Assembly (NCBI RefSeq): GCF_030272615.1
Contig: NC_081407.1
Location: 138,268,897-138,332,896 of the forward strand
Direction: 5' to 3'
DNA from: Cryptomeria japonica
Lineage: Eukaryota > Streptophyta > Pinopsida > Cupressales > Cupressaceae
Length of the DNA: 64,000 nt
In this document: positions 47,849 through 59,360 of the stretch, one piece after another
Position numbering within the stretch: the first letter of the stretch is position 1
How the letters are laid out: each line of letters begins with the position of its first letter
Notes under the pieces: model-generated
The model's database searches: none
What the model saw: the letters and a program-made list of their open reading frames with translations, nothing else
Told to the model about the DNA's origin: nothing
Translations under genes and position numbers: made by a program

Positions 47849-48104
47849 ATTGATGTCAACACTTTCTGTTCCAGTTTCTCTCCCCCTTTGATAGCAATGG
47901 CAAAGGAAACCTTAGTCTGACACCAATTATACTGCCAGAGTCTAACCATAATCTCTCCCTTGTCTTCAATAGGTAGGACACATTCTCCCCCTATGTCCAT
48001 GCTTCATGATTCAAGAGTAACAATTGTTGACTCCCCCTGAACCATACATCTCCCTACACATTTAAGTGTTGTTGGATGGTGGGACAACTCCCATCTTTTG
48101 TCTC

Positions 48105-49650
48105 AAGTATTCAAATGGGCCCAAAAGAAAGTGGCTTGGTAAATATGTCAGCAATCTTCTCACTGGTTGGAACATATTCTACTATGACCTCCTTGTTTGT
48201 TGCCTTCTCCCTTAAAAAGTGATACTTGATTGCAATGTGTTTTATTCTTGAGTGCATTACTGGATTCTTGGAGATGTTGATTGCACTTGAGGAATCACAC
48301 CGGATTGGAATAGGTTCCAATATCTCCACTTGTATGTCCTTCAACGTCTACTTCATCCATAATACTTGTGAACAACATGTAGCAGCTTCTATATACTCGG
48401 CCTCAACAGTAGATAATGACATTCAATCTTGCTTCTTGTTGTGCCATGATACTAGTCAGTCTCCTAAGTAGAAAGCACCTCCACTTGTGCTCTTCCGGTC
48501 ATCAATACATCCTGCCCAATCTGCATCCGTATAAGCCTGCAAAGTGAAGTCTCCTTTCTTTGGATACCACAGACCATAACTAATTGTCCCTTGCAGGTAC
48601 CCGGAGATTCTCCTAATTGCATTTAAGTGAGAATGTTTAGGAATAACTTGAAATCTTGCAACCATGCAAACTGCTTGTACAATGTTTGGTCTAGATGTTG
48701 TTAGATATAACAAACTATCAATCATAGACCTATACAATGTTTGTCATACTTCTGGTGACTCGTCTAGTTTTCTCAATTTACAACCGATAACCATGGGAGT
48801 ACTTACTTGTTTGTTGTCCTCCATTGGAAATTTCGTCAACATGTCTTTAACATACTTGGTTTGTGAGATGAAAATTCCTTTCGTCTGGTGTGAAATCTAC
48901 AAACCAAGAAAGTAGGACAACTCACCCAGCATGGACATCTCAAACTCTGTCTTCATCTGATTTGCAAATTCTTTGCACATGATGTCCTTGTCTCCAAAAA
49001 CAATAATGTCAGCGACATATACAACAACTATAATCATATGATCTCCATTTACCTTGATATACAAGTTGTTGTCTGCATTCCCTTTCCAGAACCCTTGCTC
49101 TTTCAAGTATTTGTCTAACAAGGAATACCATGCTTTGGGGGCCTGCTTCAAACCATACAAGGCTTTCTTCAACTGGCATATAAAATTCTCATCATCATGT
49201 AATAGATATCCTTCTGGTTGTTCCATATAAACCTCTTCTTCAAGATCACCATCCAAGAATGAAGATTTGACATCCATTTGGTAAACCTTGTATCATTTAT
49301 AGGCAGAGAAAGCTATTAACATTCTTATTGCCTCTAACCTGGCAACCGGTGCAAAGGTTTCTTCGAAGTCAATACTTTCCACTTGAGCATACCCTTTGCA
49401 AACTCACCTTTATTTATGCCAGATTATCTTGCCTTCTTCATTCATCTTGTTCTGGAAGACCCACTTGTTACCTATGACATTCTTGTTTGTCGGTCTAGGA
49501 ACAAGTTCCCAAGTTTGATTTTTCTCAATTTGTTTCAGCTCTTCATCCATGGCATCTACCCACTTCTCACTTTTGCTATTTTCATCAAAAGTTTTGAGCT
49601 CAAGTTTTGTCATGAGGCAGAAATTTACCTACTCATCGTTCCGGGCTAGT
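48105..49650 (-). pseudogene. Reverse transcriptase and RNase H of copia element C
   Basis: On the minus strand: [90 protein letters not shown], then VVVYVADIIVFG. The catalytic Tyr-Val-Asp-Asp has become Tyr-Val-Ala-Asp (GCT at about 49014). Next come RSMIDSLLYLTTSRPNIVQA and RNase H with AYTDADWAGCIDDRKSTSG, STVEAEYIEA, CDSSSAINISKNPVMHSR and the end VPTSEKIADIFTKPL. At least six in-frame stops or frame losses. It would have copied element RNA. Confidence 0.92.
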
Positions 49651-49654
49651 CTTC

Positions 49655-50950
49655 TTTTGGTCTACACACCTTCATTTTTATCTCCTATGATCTGTTCTTT
49701 CGGATGGTTCTTCTGCACATACCGGTTGGAGTTCTTGCTTGGTGCTTCTTCTACTGGTCCATTGTCAGATTGTAATTCATACTCAATATCTGAAACATCA
49801 ATGTAGGGTGTCAATGCAGATTCTCTCTTATGTAGGTCTTCATCTATTCTAACATTTATACTATCAACCATTTTTCTTAATTTATTGTTGTAGGATTTAT
49901 AGGCTTTGCTATTGGTTGAGTAACCCAAGAAGATTCCTTCATCAATCTGGGAATCAAAACTTATAAATCCATCATCATCTCTTTTGATGAAACACTTACT
50001 TCCAAACACTCTAAAATGCTTGAGTGATGTTTTCCGTTCATACCATAACTCATAAGGAGTCATTCTACTATTCACTCTTAGTTGTACCTAGTTTAATGTG
50101 TAGACAACAGTATGAATTGCTTCCTTCCAGTATGTATCTAGTATGCTGGACTCATTCAACATTGTTCTACCCATCTCCTTCACTGTCCTATTCTTCCTCT
50201 CTGCTAAACCATTCTGTTGCCGTGTTCTTGTTGTTGAATACTATCTTTAGATTCCATGTTTCTCACAGTAGTCAATAAACTCATTTGAAGAATATTCTCC
50301 ACCCCGGTCTAATCTTAAGCACTTTAACCAATGTCCAATGTCATTTTCAACCATCCTTTTGAAAATCTTGAATCTTTCAAATGCCTATGATATTTCATGC
50401 AAAAACGTCACCCAAGTCATCCTTGAGTAGTCATCAATGGATAGCATGAAGTATCTCTCATTGGTTAGAGCCCTGTCCTTGTTGGTCGACACAAATTTGT
50501 ATGTACTAACTCTAGAGGTCTTGAGGTATTGTACTCTTTTGTTTTGCAACTCAATTTGATTTGCTTGCCTCTGATGCATTCATCAAAAAAGGTACTTGTT
50601 GGTTTAGTTATTTATGAAATATTTCTTACGTACCGTTTTTTCCTTATCTTCACCAGATTATCAAAGTTCACATGACCTAATCTTTGGTGCCACAACCAAA
50701 TTTCATCAACCTATCTCATCATGCATTGGGAATCATAGCATTCCTTCATATTGTAGACATTACCATCTATCCTCTTTCCTTCTGCTGCAACCTAACTGGT
50801 ACTCTGCTTGCTTATCTGACAACCGGTAGAGTCAAATGTGAACTTGTACCCTTTGTGACACATCTGACTTACACTTAGCATATTATGCTTTTGTCCTTCC
50901 ACATAGTACACATCACAAGCCTTGAGCTTTCCATCAATATTCAATGTACC
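49655..50950 (-). pseudogene. Pre-integrase and integrase of copia element C
   Basis: On the minus strand: a GAG_pre-integrase region with MLSVSQMCHKGYKF and LWHQRLGHVNFDNL (about 50640-50900), then the integrase core with FMLSIDDYSRMTWVTFLHE (first Asp), LRLDRGGEYSSNEF (second Asp) and QQNGLAERKNRTVKEM with the catalytic Glu. The C-terminal part has MTPYELWYERKTSLKHFRVFG and DEGIFLGYSTNSKAYK. The spacer to RT is acidic and Ser/Asn-rich. Stops at about 50385, 50240 and 50090, plus a frame change near 50080. Confidence 0.9.
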
Positions 50951-51601
50951 ACAACTCTTAATCTTGATGGAGGAGTTGTCACCAAACTAGACAGAATCAC
51001 CATTCCAATCATCAAGCTTGATAAACTTTTTCTTGTTTTTGGTTATGCGATTTGAGCAACCACTATCTACTACCCATAGATTCCTCCTTTCAGCATGTAG
51101 AGCAGTCTCCACAATCAAGCTTGACTCTTTCTTGTTCTTCTCCCTCTCTATCCAAACCTGTTTCTCTTCTTTCTTCTCCTCTTCTGTCATTTTGTGTTCC
51201 AATTTAGTCTCTATCTTCTGATCTGGTGCTATTTTCTTTTGCTCGTCAGTTCCCAACTTACAATGCCTTGCTATGTGACCAAAATTTTGACACTTACAAC
51301 ATTTTACATTAGCATTGAAAGATGTATCTAAAACATTCTTGTAGCACACCTGCACATTTCTCCTACACTCATAACTCTTATGACCAAACTCATTGCAATT
51401 ATAACATGTGACAATTGTACTTTGTAATGCAGCAAATGAGTTTCTACTCTCAAAACTGGGGTTTCCATTCATTTTCTTACAATGTGCCATTCTATGACTA
51501 AACTTATTACACCAGTGACAATAACTATGAAAGTTTGGAACATAGCAGTTAGGTTGTCTTGGTCTTACAAATGACTGCCTCATCAGGGGTCTTCCTTTCA
51601 T
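50951..51601 (-). pseudogene. Gag zinc-knuckle region and protease start of copia element C
   Basis: An uninterrupted 204-codon frame. It carries three CX2CX4HX4C knuckles: CHWCNKFSHRMAHC, CYNCNEFGHKSYEC and CCKCQNFGHIARHC. A charged Lys/Glu segment follows, then the copia protease signature LWVVDSGCSNRITKNKKKF with an intact Asp-Ser-Gly. The frame stops at 50987; the downstream reading resumes as FGDNSSIKIKSCG. Together with the knuckle at about 52335-52376 the gag had four zinc knuckles. Confidence 0.85.
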
Positions 51602-51853
51602 GCTACTAACTCTAGTGAATCCTTCATGATCAACTCTTGCATTTCTCGTTGGATCCGCATGTCAGTGCATTGAGTATGGCCTCCGGTTCATTGATTATCT
51701 ATATCGGTTTGTGTGGCAGTTTCTAACAACATCTACATACGTCTTCTTACCAGTATCCTTCCTTACTGTGAATGTCTTCTTCTCTTCACCTTTGTTTGAA
51801 GAAGTGAACCGTATCTCCTTATCGAATGTGTCTCTATTGTTTGAACTTTGTCC

Positions 51854-52207
51854 TTATTCAAATCCTAAGCCACCGGAATCCTTTGAATACTTTTGTTTGC
51901 TCAACATTTTATATAGGGCCTCTATGTTGCCTTCATACTTGCTTCTTATCATCAGTTCATTCTTTCTCTTCTCTAATTCCTTATGGAGCTTAACAATTTC
52001 TTCTTCAAGGTCCTGATTCTCCTTCTCCTTTTTACTCAAGCCGGTACTAGTAACTTCCTGGATCCTCTTGGCCTCTTCCAAATAAAGTTTTAGATCTGCA
52101 ATTATTTTCTTGGATTCTTCAAGAGATTTCTCCAATATCTCTTGTTCTTCAGCTATAGCCTTTTTCACCTTCTTCAGATCTCTTCTAGTTTTCTTTGGCT
52201 CTTCCAA
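51854..52207 (-). pseudogene. Coiled-coil segment of copia element C gag
   Basis: 117 codons dominated by Glu, Lys and Leu with heptad-like spacing, for example EILEKSLEESKKIIADLKL and EEEIVKLHKELEKRKNEL, ending KYSKDSGGLGFE. It lies between the first zinc knuckle (about 52335-52376, CFNCGKIGHFVAKC) and the three later ones, the layout of Sirevirus-type gag with an oligomerisation helix. The frame joins the flanking gag only through frameshifts. Confidence 0.75.
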
Positions 52208-53127
52208 GGCGTTGATGATATCTGCTTCAAGATCTACTTCTCCTTCTTGCTCTTCTTCCTGTCTTTACCATATGATCTACTACCACTTGATTGATCCTAT
52301 TCATTTTTATCACCATAGGGACATTTGGCAACAAAATGTCCAATCTTTCCACAATTGAAACATTTCAAAGGTAGCTTGCCTTTCTATTTGTCGTTGCCTA
52401 TCTTGAGTCTTTTGAAAAAGTTTGCCATTATATCATCATAATCTTCACCGGTCCCATCTTGAGAAGAATCTTATTTCCCTTTCCTTGATGTTTTGAATGC
52501 AGCTTCGTTCTTCACAGCCTCAATACGGGCAGTCCTCATCTCATAAGAACTTAGAGAACCATATATCTTATCCATTGTAAAGGTTTTCAAATCTTTTGTT
52601 TCTTCTATTGTTGAAACTTTTGTATCATACTTATATGTGAGAGATCTAAGTACTTTCTTCACTACCACCTCATCTTTTATTTCTTCTCAAAGCCCTCTAA
52701 TGGTGTTTGTTGTTTCATCAATCCTTTGGAGATAGTTAGCGATCTTATCTTCATCTCTAATCTTCAAACCCTCAAGTTGTGCTCTCAATGTCTGTAACTT
52801 GGCTTCCTTGACTTTAGCATCACCTTCAAATATTTGTTGCAACTTATCCCAAATTTCTTTGGCAGATGAGCAGTGCATGACTTTAACAAACTCATTATCA
52901 GATAACCCACTAAGAATGGCATATTTAGCTTTAGCATTGTTCTCATATTCCTTATTAGCATATGGATCAGTAGGGGGATTATTAGGGACTGTATACCCAT
53001 TCACAACTAACATCCATACAACACAACCTAGAGAGGACAAATAGGTTTCCATTCTTCTACTCCAAAAGGCATAGTTGACACCATCAAACATAGGAGCTTT
53101 TGAGGAGGAAGATTCATTTCTTGCCAT
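52208..53127 (-). pseudogene. Gag N-terminal (UBN2-type) region of copia element C
   Basis: The most likely start is the ATG at 53125-53127 (MARNESSSSKAP). Typical copia gag blocks follow: FDGVNYAFWSRRMETYL, SDNEFVKVMHCSSAKEIWDK, LQTLRAQLEGLKIRDEDKI and IDETTNTIRGL. A stop at 52687 is followed in frame by VVKKVLRSLTYKYD, TIEETKDLKTFTMDKIYGSL and YEMRTARIEAVKNEA, the end of the UBN2 domain. After a TAA the first zinc knuckle appears. Upstream in-frame codons to 53184 overlap the primer site and are unlikely to be coding. Confidence 0.88.
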
Positions 53128-53188
53128 TGTGAACACTTGACAGGATCTACCCAAGCTAGATAATGCTTTGACATAATAGGGCACCTAG

Positions 53189-53200
53189 GCTTTGATACCA
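53189..53200 (-). other. Primer binding site of copia element C
   Basis: GCTTTGATACCA on the + strand, that is TGGTATCAAAGC, matches the initiator tRNA-Met site used by most plant copia elements. Two bases separate it from the LTR. Confidence 0.8.
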
Positions 53201-53202
53201 AT

Positions 53203-54725
53203 TGTTGGACACAATGGATCACTGAGAGGGGAGTGAATCGGTAATTTAAACACTTTCTTTTGTAATCAAGGATATATCGGTACTATACAAAATAGACAGA
53301 GTGCTGACCGATAAGCTAAACAATGCAAATTAAGTGTGTGGAAGGATTTGCTATAACATCAAAATAACACATACACAAGAATGCATCACATAACACCAGA
53401 TATACGAGAAAAACCCAATGTGAGAAAAACCTCGATGATAATAGCTAATGGAGATCTTTTGCTCCAATCCATCCTCACAATGAAAATGATCTGATTACAA
53501 TTTTAGGGCACCAACCCCTGATTTATGAGCACCAACTCAAAGGAGCACCAACCCCTGAACAAATTATAGGCTACAACCTAAAGGAGATACAAACCCGACA
53601 CTAAGCACCTACTTAGTGAAGACAATATGAAAATTCAAATACATAAGTAAATTCCCTGTTGGAAATGAAGTTTTGCAACCCTCCAATATTCTGCTCTACC
53701 GATTTCAATCTTACTGGTCTATGAAACCTCCACACACACTACAACACTCCCTTTATGTTGGTCCTTACTCTATTGAAACTTCTCTCCCTCTGACTGTTGG
53801 ATTCACTTCACACTTGCCCACACTTTTCCAGGTTCTATATATGTCGGTTTGTTCTCTGTCGGTTCACACACACCTTACTGGTTTCTCCTTCAACACACAA
53901 TTACTTAAGGTTTTTTTTATTTTCACTCAAACAATCACATTCAACAACAGCAACCTCATTCATATAGACTTGTATATTAAAAAACAAGTCTTCCCACCAA
54001 AAAAAATTCAAACTTCAGGCGGTTAGGTTTTCTTTCCTCCAACCAAATATGTATCCAATCTTATTCGATCCGACTTGGATAGCTCACCTGTGCTAGGGAG
54101 ATGCATCTGTACATGTTTTTATTCATCCAATGCATGTTTGCTAAAAATAGCAAGCTTATACCTACTTTACGGCCTTGATCTTTGTCAACCTCATTTGACC
54201 CAGTTGTTTCTAACTGAAGGTCGATCTTCAATCAAATTTTGTGCCTCGATCACAATGTCAACAACTGCCTGATCATTCTTTGGCATCCAGTCTTACTCGA
54301 TCGCATCAGCCAAATATCATCCCGTGATTTGTGGTTTTATCATTTAATAACCACCAACTGCACAGACAACCATGTCGATGACCATTTCATCGACCTCTGC
54401 ATGTTTACCACCTCAACTCCACGGAGGACACATTACCATATATTCAACTCATTGTCATAGGGTCGGTTCAACCTTGAACAACCGGCAAACCATTCTATCA
54501 ATAGAACTTTGCCAGTATGATCAACATGTTGATCAAACACTCTTACCGACAACATATCATCCTCAAACATTCTTCCCTTCCGGTATAACTTCATGTCATT
54601 CTTTATGTTCAACTCACCGGGTGTTGTTGTGATTCATCAAACATTTCGCCTCCTCATCACAAACAACCAGCCTTCATACCGATTTATGTCTTACCAGTTA
54701 TAACTCACGCATGCCAACTCAGTCC
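53203..54725 (-). repeat. 5' LTR of copia element C, truncated by element D
   Basis: Aligns with 46136-47833 to GCCAACTCAGTCC, where the left copy continues as TGCATCTCACC. The missing right end (about 130 bp) was displaced by insertion of element D at 54726. It contains a roughly 45-bp deletion relative to the other LTR near 53930. Confidence 0.88.
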
Positions 54726-55770
54726 TGTAATACCCTAAAAATGGTCATCTAAACCATGAGCCCCTAATCTCGACAACGTCACCAAGGTCCTAACCAAAGG
54801 CAATTAAATAAATCTTGAGCACACAATTAATTCTAAAATCATCAATGTCACATGGCAAATTAATCAACCAATATTAATTAAATATTTATTTAATTAATTG
54901 ATCATTTCAAGTAAATCATTTTAAAACAATTATCTTATTTATTTTAATTGAATATCCTAACATATTTAATTAAATAAATCAATTTGCCATCAAATCTTCA
55001 AAAAATGAAATAAATCATCAAAAGGGAATTAATTGATCAAGAAAAAATTAAAACTTTGAGAAAAGAAATCAATTGGAGATAATCTTGAAAAACAAATTAA
55101 AAATTGATAAATAATCTCAAAGAAAACAATTAAAACAATTAAATATTAAAATTGAATGAAATAGAGAACAAATCAGTTTTTTCCTCATTTTATCTTAATT
55201 TTAGTTCAATTTCCTTTAAAACTGAGAAAAGCATCCAATCACATCAATTCACCTAGATTGTGCTTCCTCTTGGAAAATCTTGACCGCTCATCATCATTTG
55301 ATCTCAGCCTTTGGTTTCTTTCTGAATTTTCTATAAATCCAGGCTCTCATCTCTCATTAAAGGATCCTAGAGAAAATATTGTTATTATGTTGTTTTTGCT
55401 CTAGGTTCATTGAGAATTTGCATTGAGATATTGCATATTAGTTATTTCATATTCATTAAATCATTTGGCTTAAATATTCATATATTTCTTAAATCATGTT
55501 AGATTAATCTTGCATATCTAGCTTAATCTTGCATTCATCTAGTTCAAATCCATGCTCATATAGATTAAAAATCCTTCGTTTAGGTGTTGTCTAGTCACTG
55601 GATAGCTTAGCAATTTGAGAGCAATCTAAACTCACATCTACTAGAAGGCAATGGGTCGCTTTGTAATGGTTTATTATTCATTGATTATTGATTTACTAAC
55701 CATGCATCTAATGACTTAATTGAAGTGTTGTGTATTCCAGATACAGATACAGGTCCACTTTTCACACACA
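54726..55770 (+). repeat. 5' LTR of Tat element D
   Basis: Starts TGTAATACCC exactly where the copia LTR alignment stops and ends at TTCACACACA, six bases before the primer site. The left half (54840-55180) is very rich in AATTAAAT words. A TATA box lies at 55332. Confidence 0.8.
55332..55338 (+). promoter_or_regulatory. Probable TATA box of element D LTR
   Basis: TATAAAT in the context TTTTCTATAAATCCAGGCTC, with a pyrimidine/ATC-rich possible start region 25-35 bases downstream. It is placed about 60% into the LTR, as expected for U3/R. Confidence 0.45.
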
Positions 55771-55776
55771 CTTTTT

Positions 55777-55794
55777 TGGCGCCCACCGTGGGGC
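55777..55794 (+). other. Primer binding site of element D
   Basis: TGGCGCCCACCGTGGGGC, a GC-rich island just after the LTR, of the TGGCGCC type used by Tat and related plant Ty3 elements. The exact tRNA is not assigned. The bases GCCCACCGTGGGGC can also fold on themselves. Confidence 0.8.
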
Positions 55795-58033
55795 AGAAAA
55801 CTAATTTTTTGGCCTCAAAACCATTTTTTTATCCTGCAGGTTTCGTTTGTACAATCTCTGTGAAATATCGTACGAGTAGTTTTACTGCATCGTACGACAT
55901 TATATTGAAGCCTGTTATTTATCGTACGACATTATATTGAAGCCTATTATTTGTCATACGAATCAAAAAATGGTGTCGTACGACATACTGTTCTGATTAT
56001 CTGATTTCATCTTTTCTCGTCCTATGCTCAATTTTGACTCGTATGATAAAAGATTTTTGTCGTTTCATTCTATAATAATTTTCGTACGATTTTGTTCTCT
56101 GTTGGATTAAAACAAGTTTCCCTTTTCAGGGTTTTTCTTGAATTAAATTTTGATTACACTAACGCTAACCCTAAATTGTCTTCTGTTTGCCTAGTATTTT
56201 CACAGCCTAACCAGTTTCTTGCAAGAAGCTTGTCAAAAAATTTATCAATCAAACATACGTCTATCAAAGAATAAAAACAACATGACTACTGATACATTGT
56301 TTTTGCAGGTTGCCTAAAGAGAATCAATCAAACATTGTGTATTCTTTAATTTTTTAGGCACCTAACTTGCTATCTGGTTAATGAATGAATCTGTCTTTCG
56401 TGTTTTTAGAAAATTGTGAGAGGTAGGAGAGTATGCTCTTGTCTTTTTAAAACAATCAGAAATCTAGACCCTTGAGGCTTTTTCTTTGTTTGAGATTTGT
56501 ACATCTTTAGCAGGCCTACCCTCCCGAGGGGTTGAAAAACTCTTAAAGTCGTTATGGCCGGTGTGAGGGGAACGACCTAAGTGGGAACGACTAAACCCCA
56601 ATTACTCCAACCCACTATAAAATAAACATGATTTGATGAAAATCAAGTCAACAACAGTGCTCAGGAATAGCTCTCCTCAGTACCTTCGAGTATATTGAAC
56701 CTTGGTTTTCAAGGCTGGGAGACCTCTTAATTGAGTTTATACCTCGACACATTGAACGGAACCCTTACTAGATCCAATTAAAATTAGAAGCTACCCGATT
56801 CACCTCTGAAAGGTTGATAATATTTGTGCAAGAGAGATAGTACCTCTCCCAACACACTTGCCATATCGTGCCTCCATTAGTGTTTGGAGTCGACTTATAC
56901 GGTGTTGAGAATCGATTGCGTTAAACTCAGTGGTCATATTCTTATTAGCTATTGGGTGTGTACCTAAGTTAGCAAGCAAAGGTTTTCTTCTCTAAGACAA
57001 CTTTCATAAGGTTTGCATGTTGTGATTGGAGTTACTATCCATACTGTGTGTTTTCTGTGTTTTAATCCCTCAAACTAAAACTGGAATACTAAAACTAGAG
57101 AAAACAAATCAACAACTCAGTGATAAAACTCTATCTGTATCAAAACTAGTCTATCCTGGTAAAAAATCAGTCCACCTTAGAATTGGTCATGCTCAGTCGT
57201 CATACTCAGCTATTCAAAAACTCAGAATTTTTGTCTCTATCTTGTTAACAGTCGTATGAACCTGATCATTTGTCATCCTACACCATATCTTGTGTCGTAC
57301 GAGTCTTCTAATTTGTTGTTCGAGCTCAATCCTCTATCGTACGAAACTCAGCAGTCTGTCATTTGAAGCTAAATCATGTGTCGTATTAGACAGAACTGCA
57401 TTGAATCCTTTGTCGTTTGGGACATGCCAATTTGTCATACAGTACTAGGAAGCAACTCGTATGAAACAAAATTGTTATTATCCTGAAGTTGTTATACTAT
57501 CGTATGACATTAGAAATCTTGTCGTACGAGTCTCTGATTTTGCCAGTCTAGTACAGTCAAACCTGTCTAAAACAGTCTACAACAAGCCTAAAACTAGTTA
57601 TCATCCTCCTGAGCATAAACAAGCTTGATGGTGTACCCCTGTCGTTGTGTTGCACGATTTTGTCGATCATCTTTCAGCTAGTTCAAACAAACATCTTATC
57701 AAACCTAAGTTAACTTAGATAACATCTTACACAGGATAGATCATTCCTGAAACTAGACTAGATCTTAGTAACTTCTCTCAATCACTACATTAAACGAACT
57801 ATTAGCTACAATTTGATCTTGACTTCTGCAACACATCTAGCTCTCGGTCCCATCGGTTACAAATGCCTGTTTAAACCAGAAACTCTCATAGAAAAACAGA
57901 CAAAGAAAAAGAAACACCTTTTTCATCAAACGATAATCCTTTCTTTGTAGAAAACCCCTTTCAAAATAAATCATCCTCGTCACAAATACCAGTTTACGAT
58001 CTACCAATCATTAGTCAGCCCCTCTCTCCCACC
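55795..58033 (+). other. Long leader of element D with repeated TCGTACGA palindromes
   Basis: About 2.2 kb without a convincing ORF between primer site and gag. I count eight perfect TCGTACGA copies (55868, 55890, 55922, 55976, 56082, 57295, 57337, 57522). Variants are TCGTATGA (56039, 57252, 57457, 57500) and TCATACGA (55954). They form two clusters, 55868-56089 and 57252-57529, around a middle part. The middle holds a GC-richer block at about 56510-56600 with CCCTCCCGAGGGG and two GGAACGAC words. A 32-bp tandem duplication lies at 55889-55952. Confidence 0.75.
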
Positions 58034-59360
58034 ATGTCTGGGGAAAGACAAGAAAGAGAAGCTAGTAAATGAGACATGACAACTTCAGCAATCATGCCAT
58101 TGGTAGTGATTCCTCATCAACTGAATCTGAGCTTTCTGAGCCTCCCAAGGCCGAAATACATAAATGTCAAAATGATAAAGAATTTCAAAAAATGATGAAG
58201 GTCATCATGGCTAGGGAAAAATAAGACTATTTCCTAGAATTAGCAAAGCAAGGTGCCAAACTCCCTACAAGTTATAATGTGGAGGCCCTTGTCACTAAAG
58301 AGGAAGAGACATCATGGGGAAAGATAAACAAACAAATGAAAACATTACAAACTGAGGTCACAAAACTGAAAAACAAAGATAAAACACCAAAACAATATTC
58401 TCTGGACACAATATGCCCATTCCCATTTGACAAAAACCTTTACATGCCTCCATTTCCCTCAAGAGTAGAAATGCCTAAGTTTGACAAATATGATGGGCAT
58501 ACGGACCCCCAAGATCATATCAGAGAATTTTGTGCTTTATGTATGGAGTTCATGCACAACCAAATGTATCTCATGCACTTTTTCCCAAGAAGTTTAGGGG
58601 GGAAAGCCATGGAATGGTTCTCAAGTCTACCCATGGGAATAAAAACTTTCAAAGAATTAATCCAACTATTCCTACAGAAATACTCCAACAACATTCGTCA
58701 CCTGGTCAACAAAAGACATGAGAACCTTTTCTCACTTTTTTCCAATGATGGAGAAAGATGTTCTCTAGATATTCACGGACTATCCCAGACCTTGAGAAAA
58801 TGGATATCTTTGTCAACAACTTAATTGCTGAATTGAAGTATAGTGTCCAGATGCAAGTACACCCTTCATTCAACAAAATGGTAGATAATGCCCTCGAAAT
58901 AGAAGATGTGCTTATAAAAAAGGGAGATATATCGCTTTGGAAAGAAACATCGCAAGGTTCTAGTTCTAAAGAAAAGAGCAAATACTGGAAATAAGACAAA
59001 GATAACAACAGGAACATTGTTAGTGATGGAGTGGTAGATATTGTCCAAGTAAAAACAAAATCCACAATATTTAACTTGGCCAGTGGCATGCAAGCACTCA
59101 AGGTAGCTGAAACTACGGCAGAAAATCCTCCAAAGAAAGCAAGAGAATGGTTTAAAGAAAAGCCTTGGCTCTCAAAACCTAAGTGTGATTTTACTCCTCT
59201 AGATGAATCATATGAATCAGCTTCTAAAACCTTATTGGCAAATAATCTGATAACATTGCCAAACGATTCTAAACCATATGACCTAGAAATTAGACCCAAA
59301 TGGTGGAGAGAATGAATATTGTGACTATCATCGGAACAAGGGACATAACATAAACAACTG
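58034..59360 (+). pseudogene. Gag of Tat element D
   Basis: The ATG at 58034 (MSGERQEREASK) precedes an immediate frame change. The protein then reads SDSSSTESELSEPPKAEIH and, from 58279, open codons with a basic coiled region (KQMKTLQTEVTKLKNK), the capsid block FPSRVEMPKFDKYDGHTDP, FPRSLGGKAMEWFSSLP and FLQKYSNNI. A frameshift near 58740 moves it to the frame with VNNLIAELKYSVQMQ. The C-terminal part (59031-59315) ends in the Tat-type knuckle YCDYHRNKGHNINNC, spacing CX2HX4HX4C, at about 59316-59360 in a further frame. Inactive through two or three frame changes and stops. Confidence 0.88.

Larger units (their letters stand above)
46136..54725 (-). mobile_element. Ty1/copia element C, Sirevirus-like, minus strand
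   Basis: LTRs at 46136-47833 and 53203-54725 align from TGTTGGACACAATGGATCACTGAGAGG. The internal region on the minus strand runs primer site, gag, protease, integrase, RT, RNase H, polypurine tract, the copia order. A long gag with coiled coil and several zinc knuckles fits the Sirevirus/Maximus group. LTR divergence by eye is about one base in ten. The 5' LTR is cut at 54725 by element D, so its last roughly 130 bp lie outside the window, and the target duplication (GTGTG at 46131-46135 on the left) cannot be tested. Confidence 0.88.

Noticed and set aside
58706-59299. 197-codon minus-strand frame
   Set aside because: Antisense to the gag of element D; no motif, and the + strand has gag signatures.
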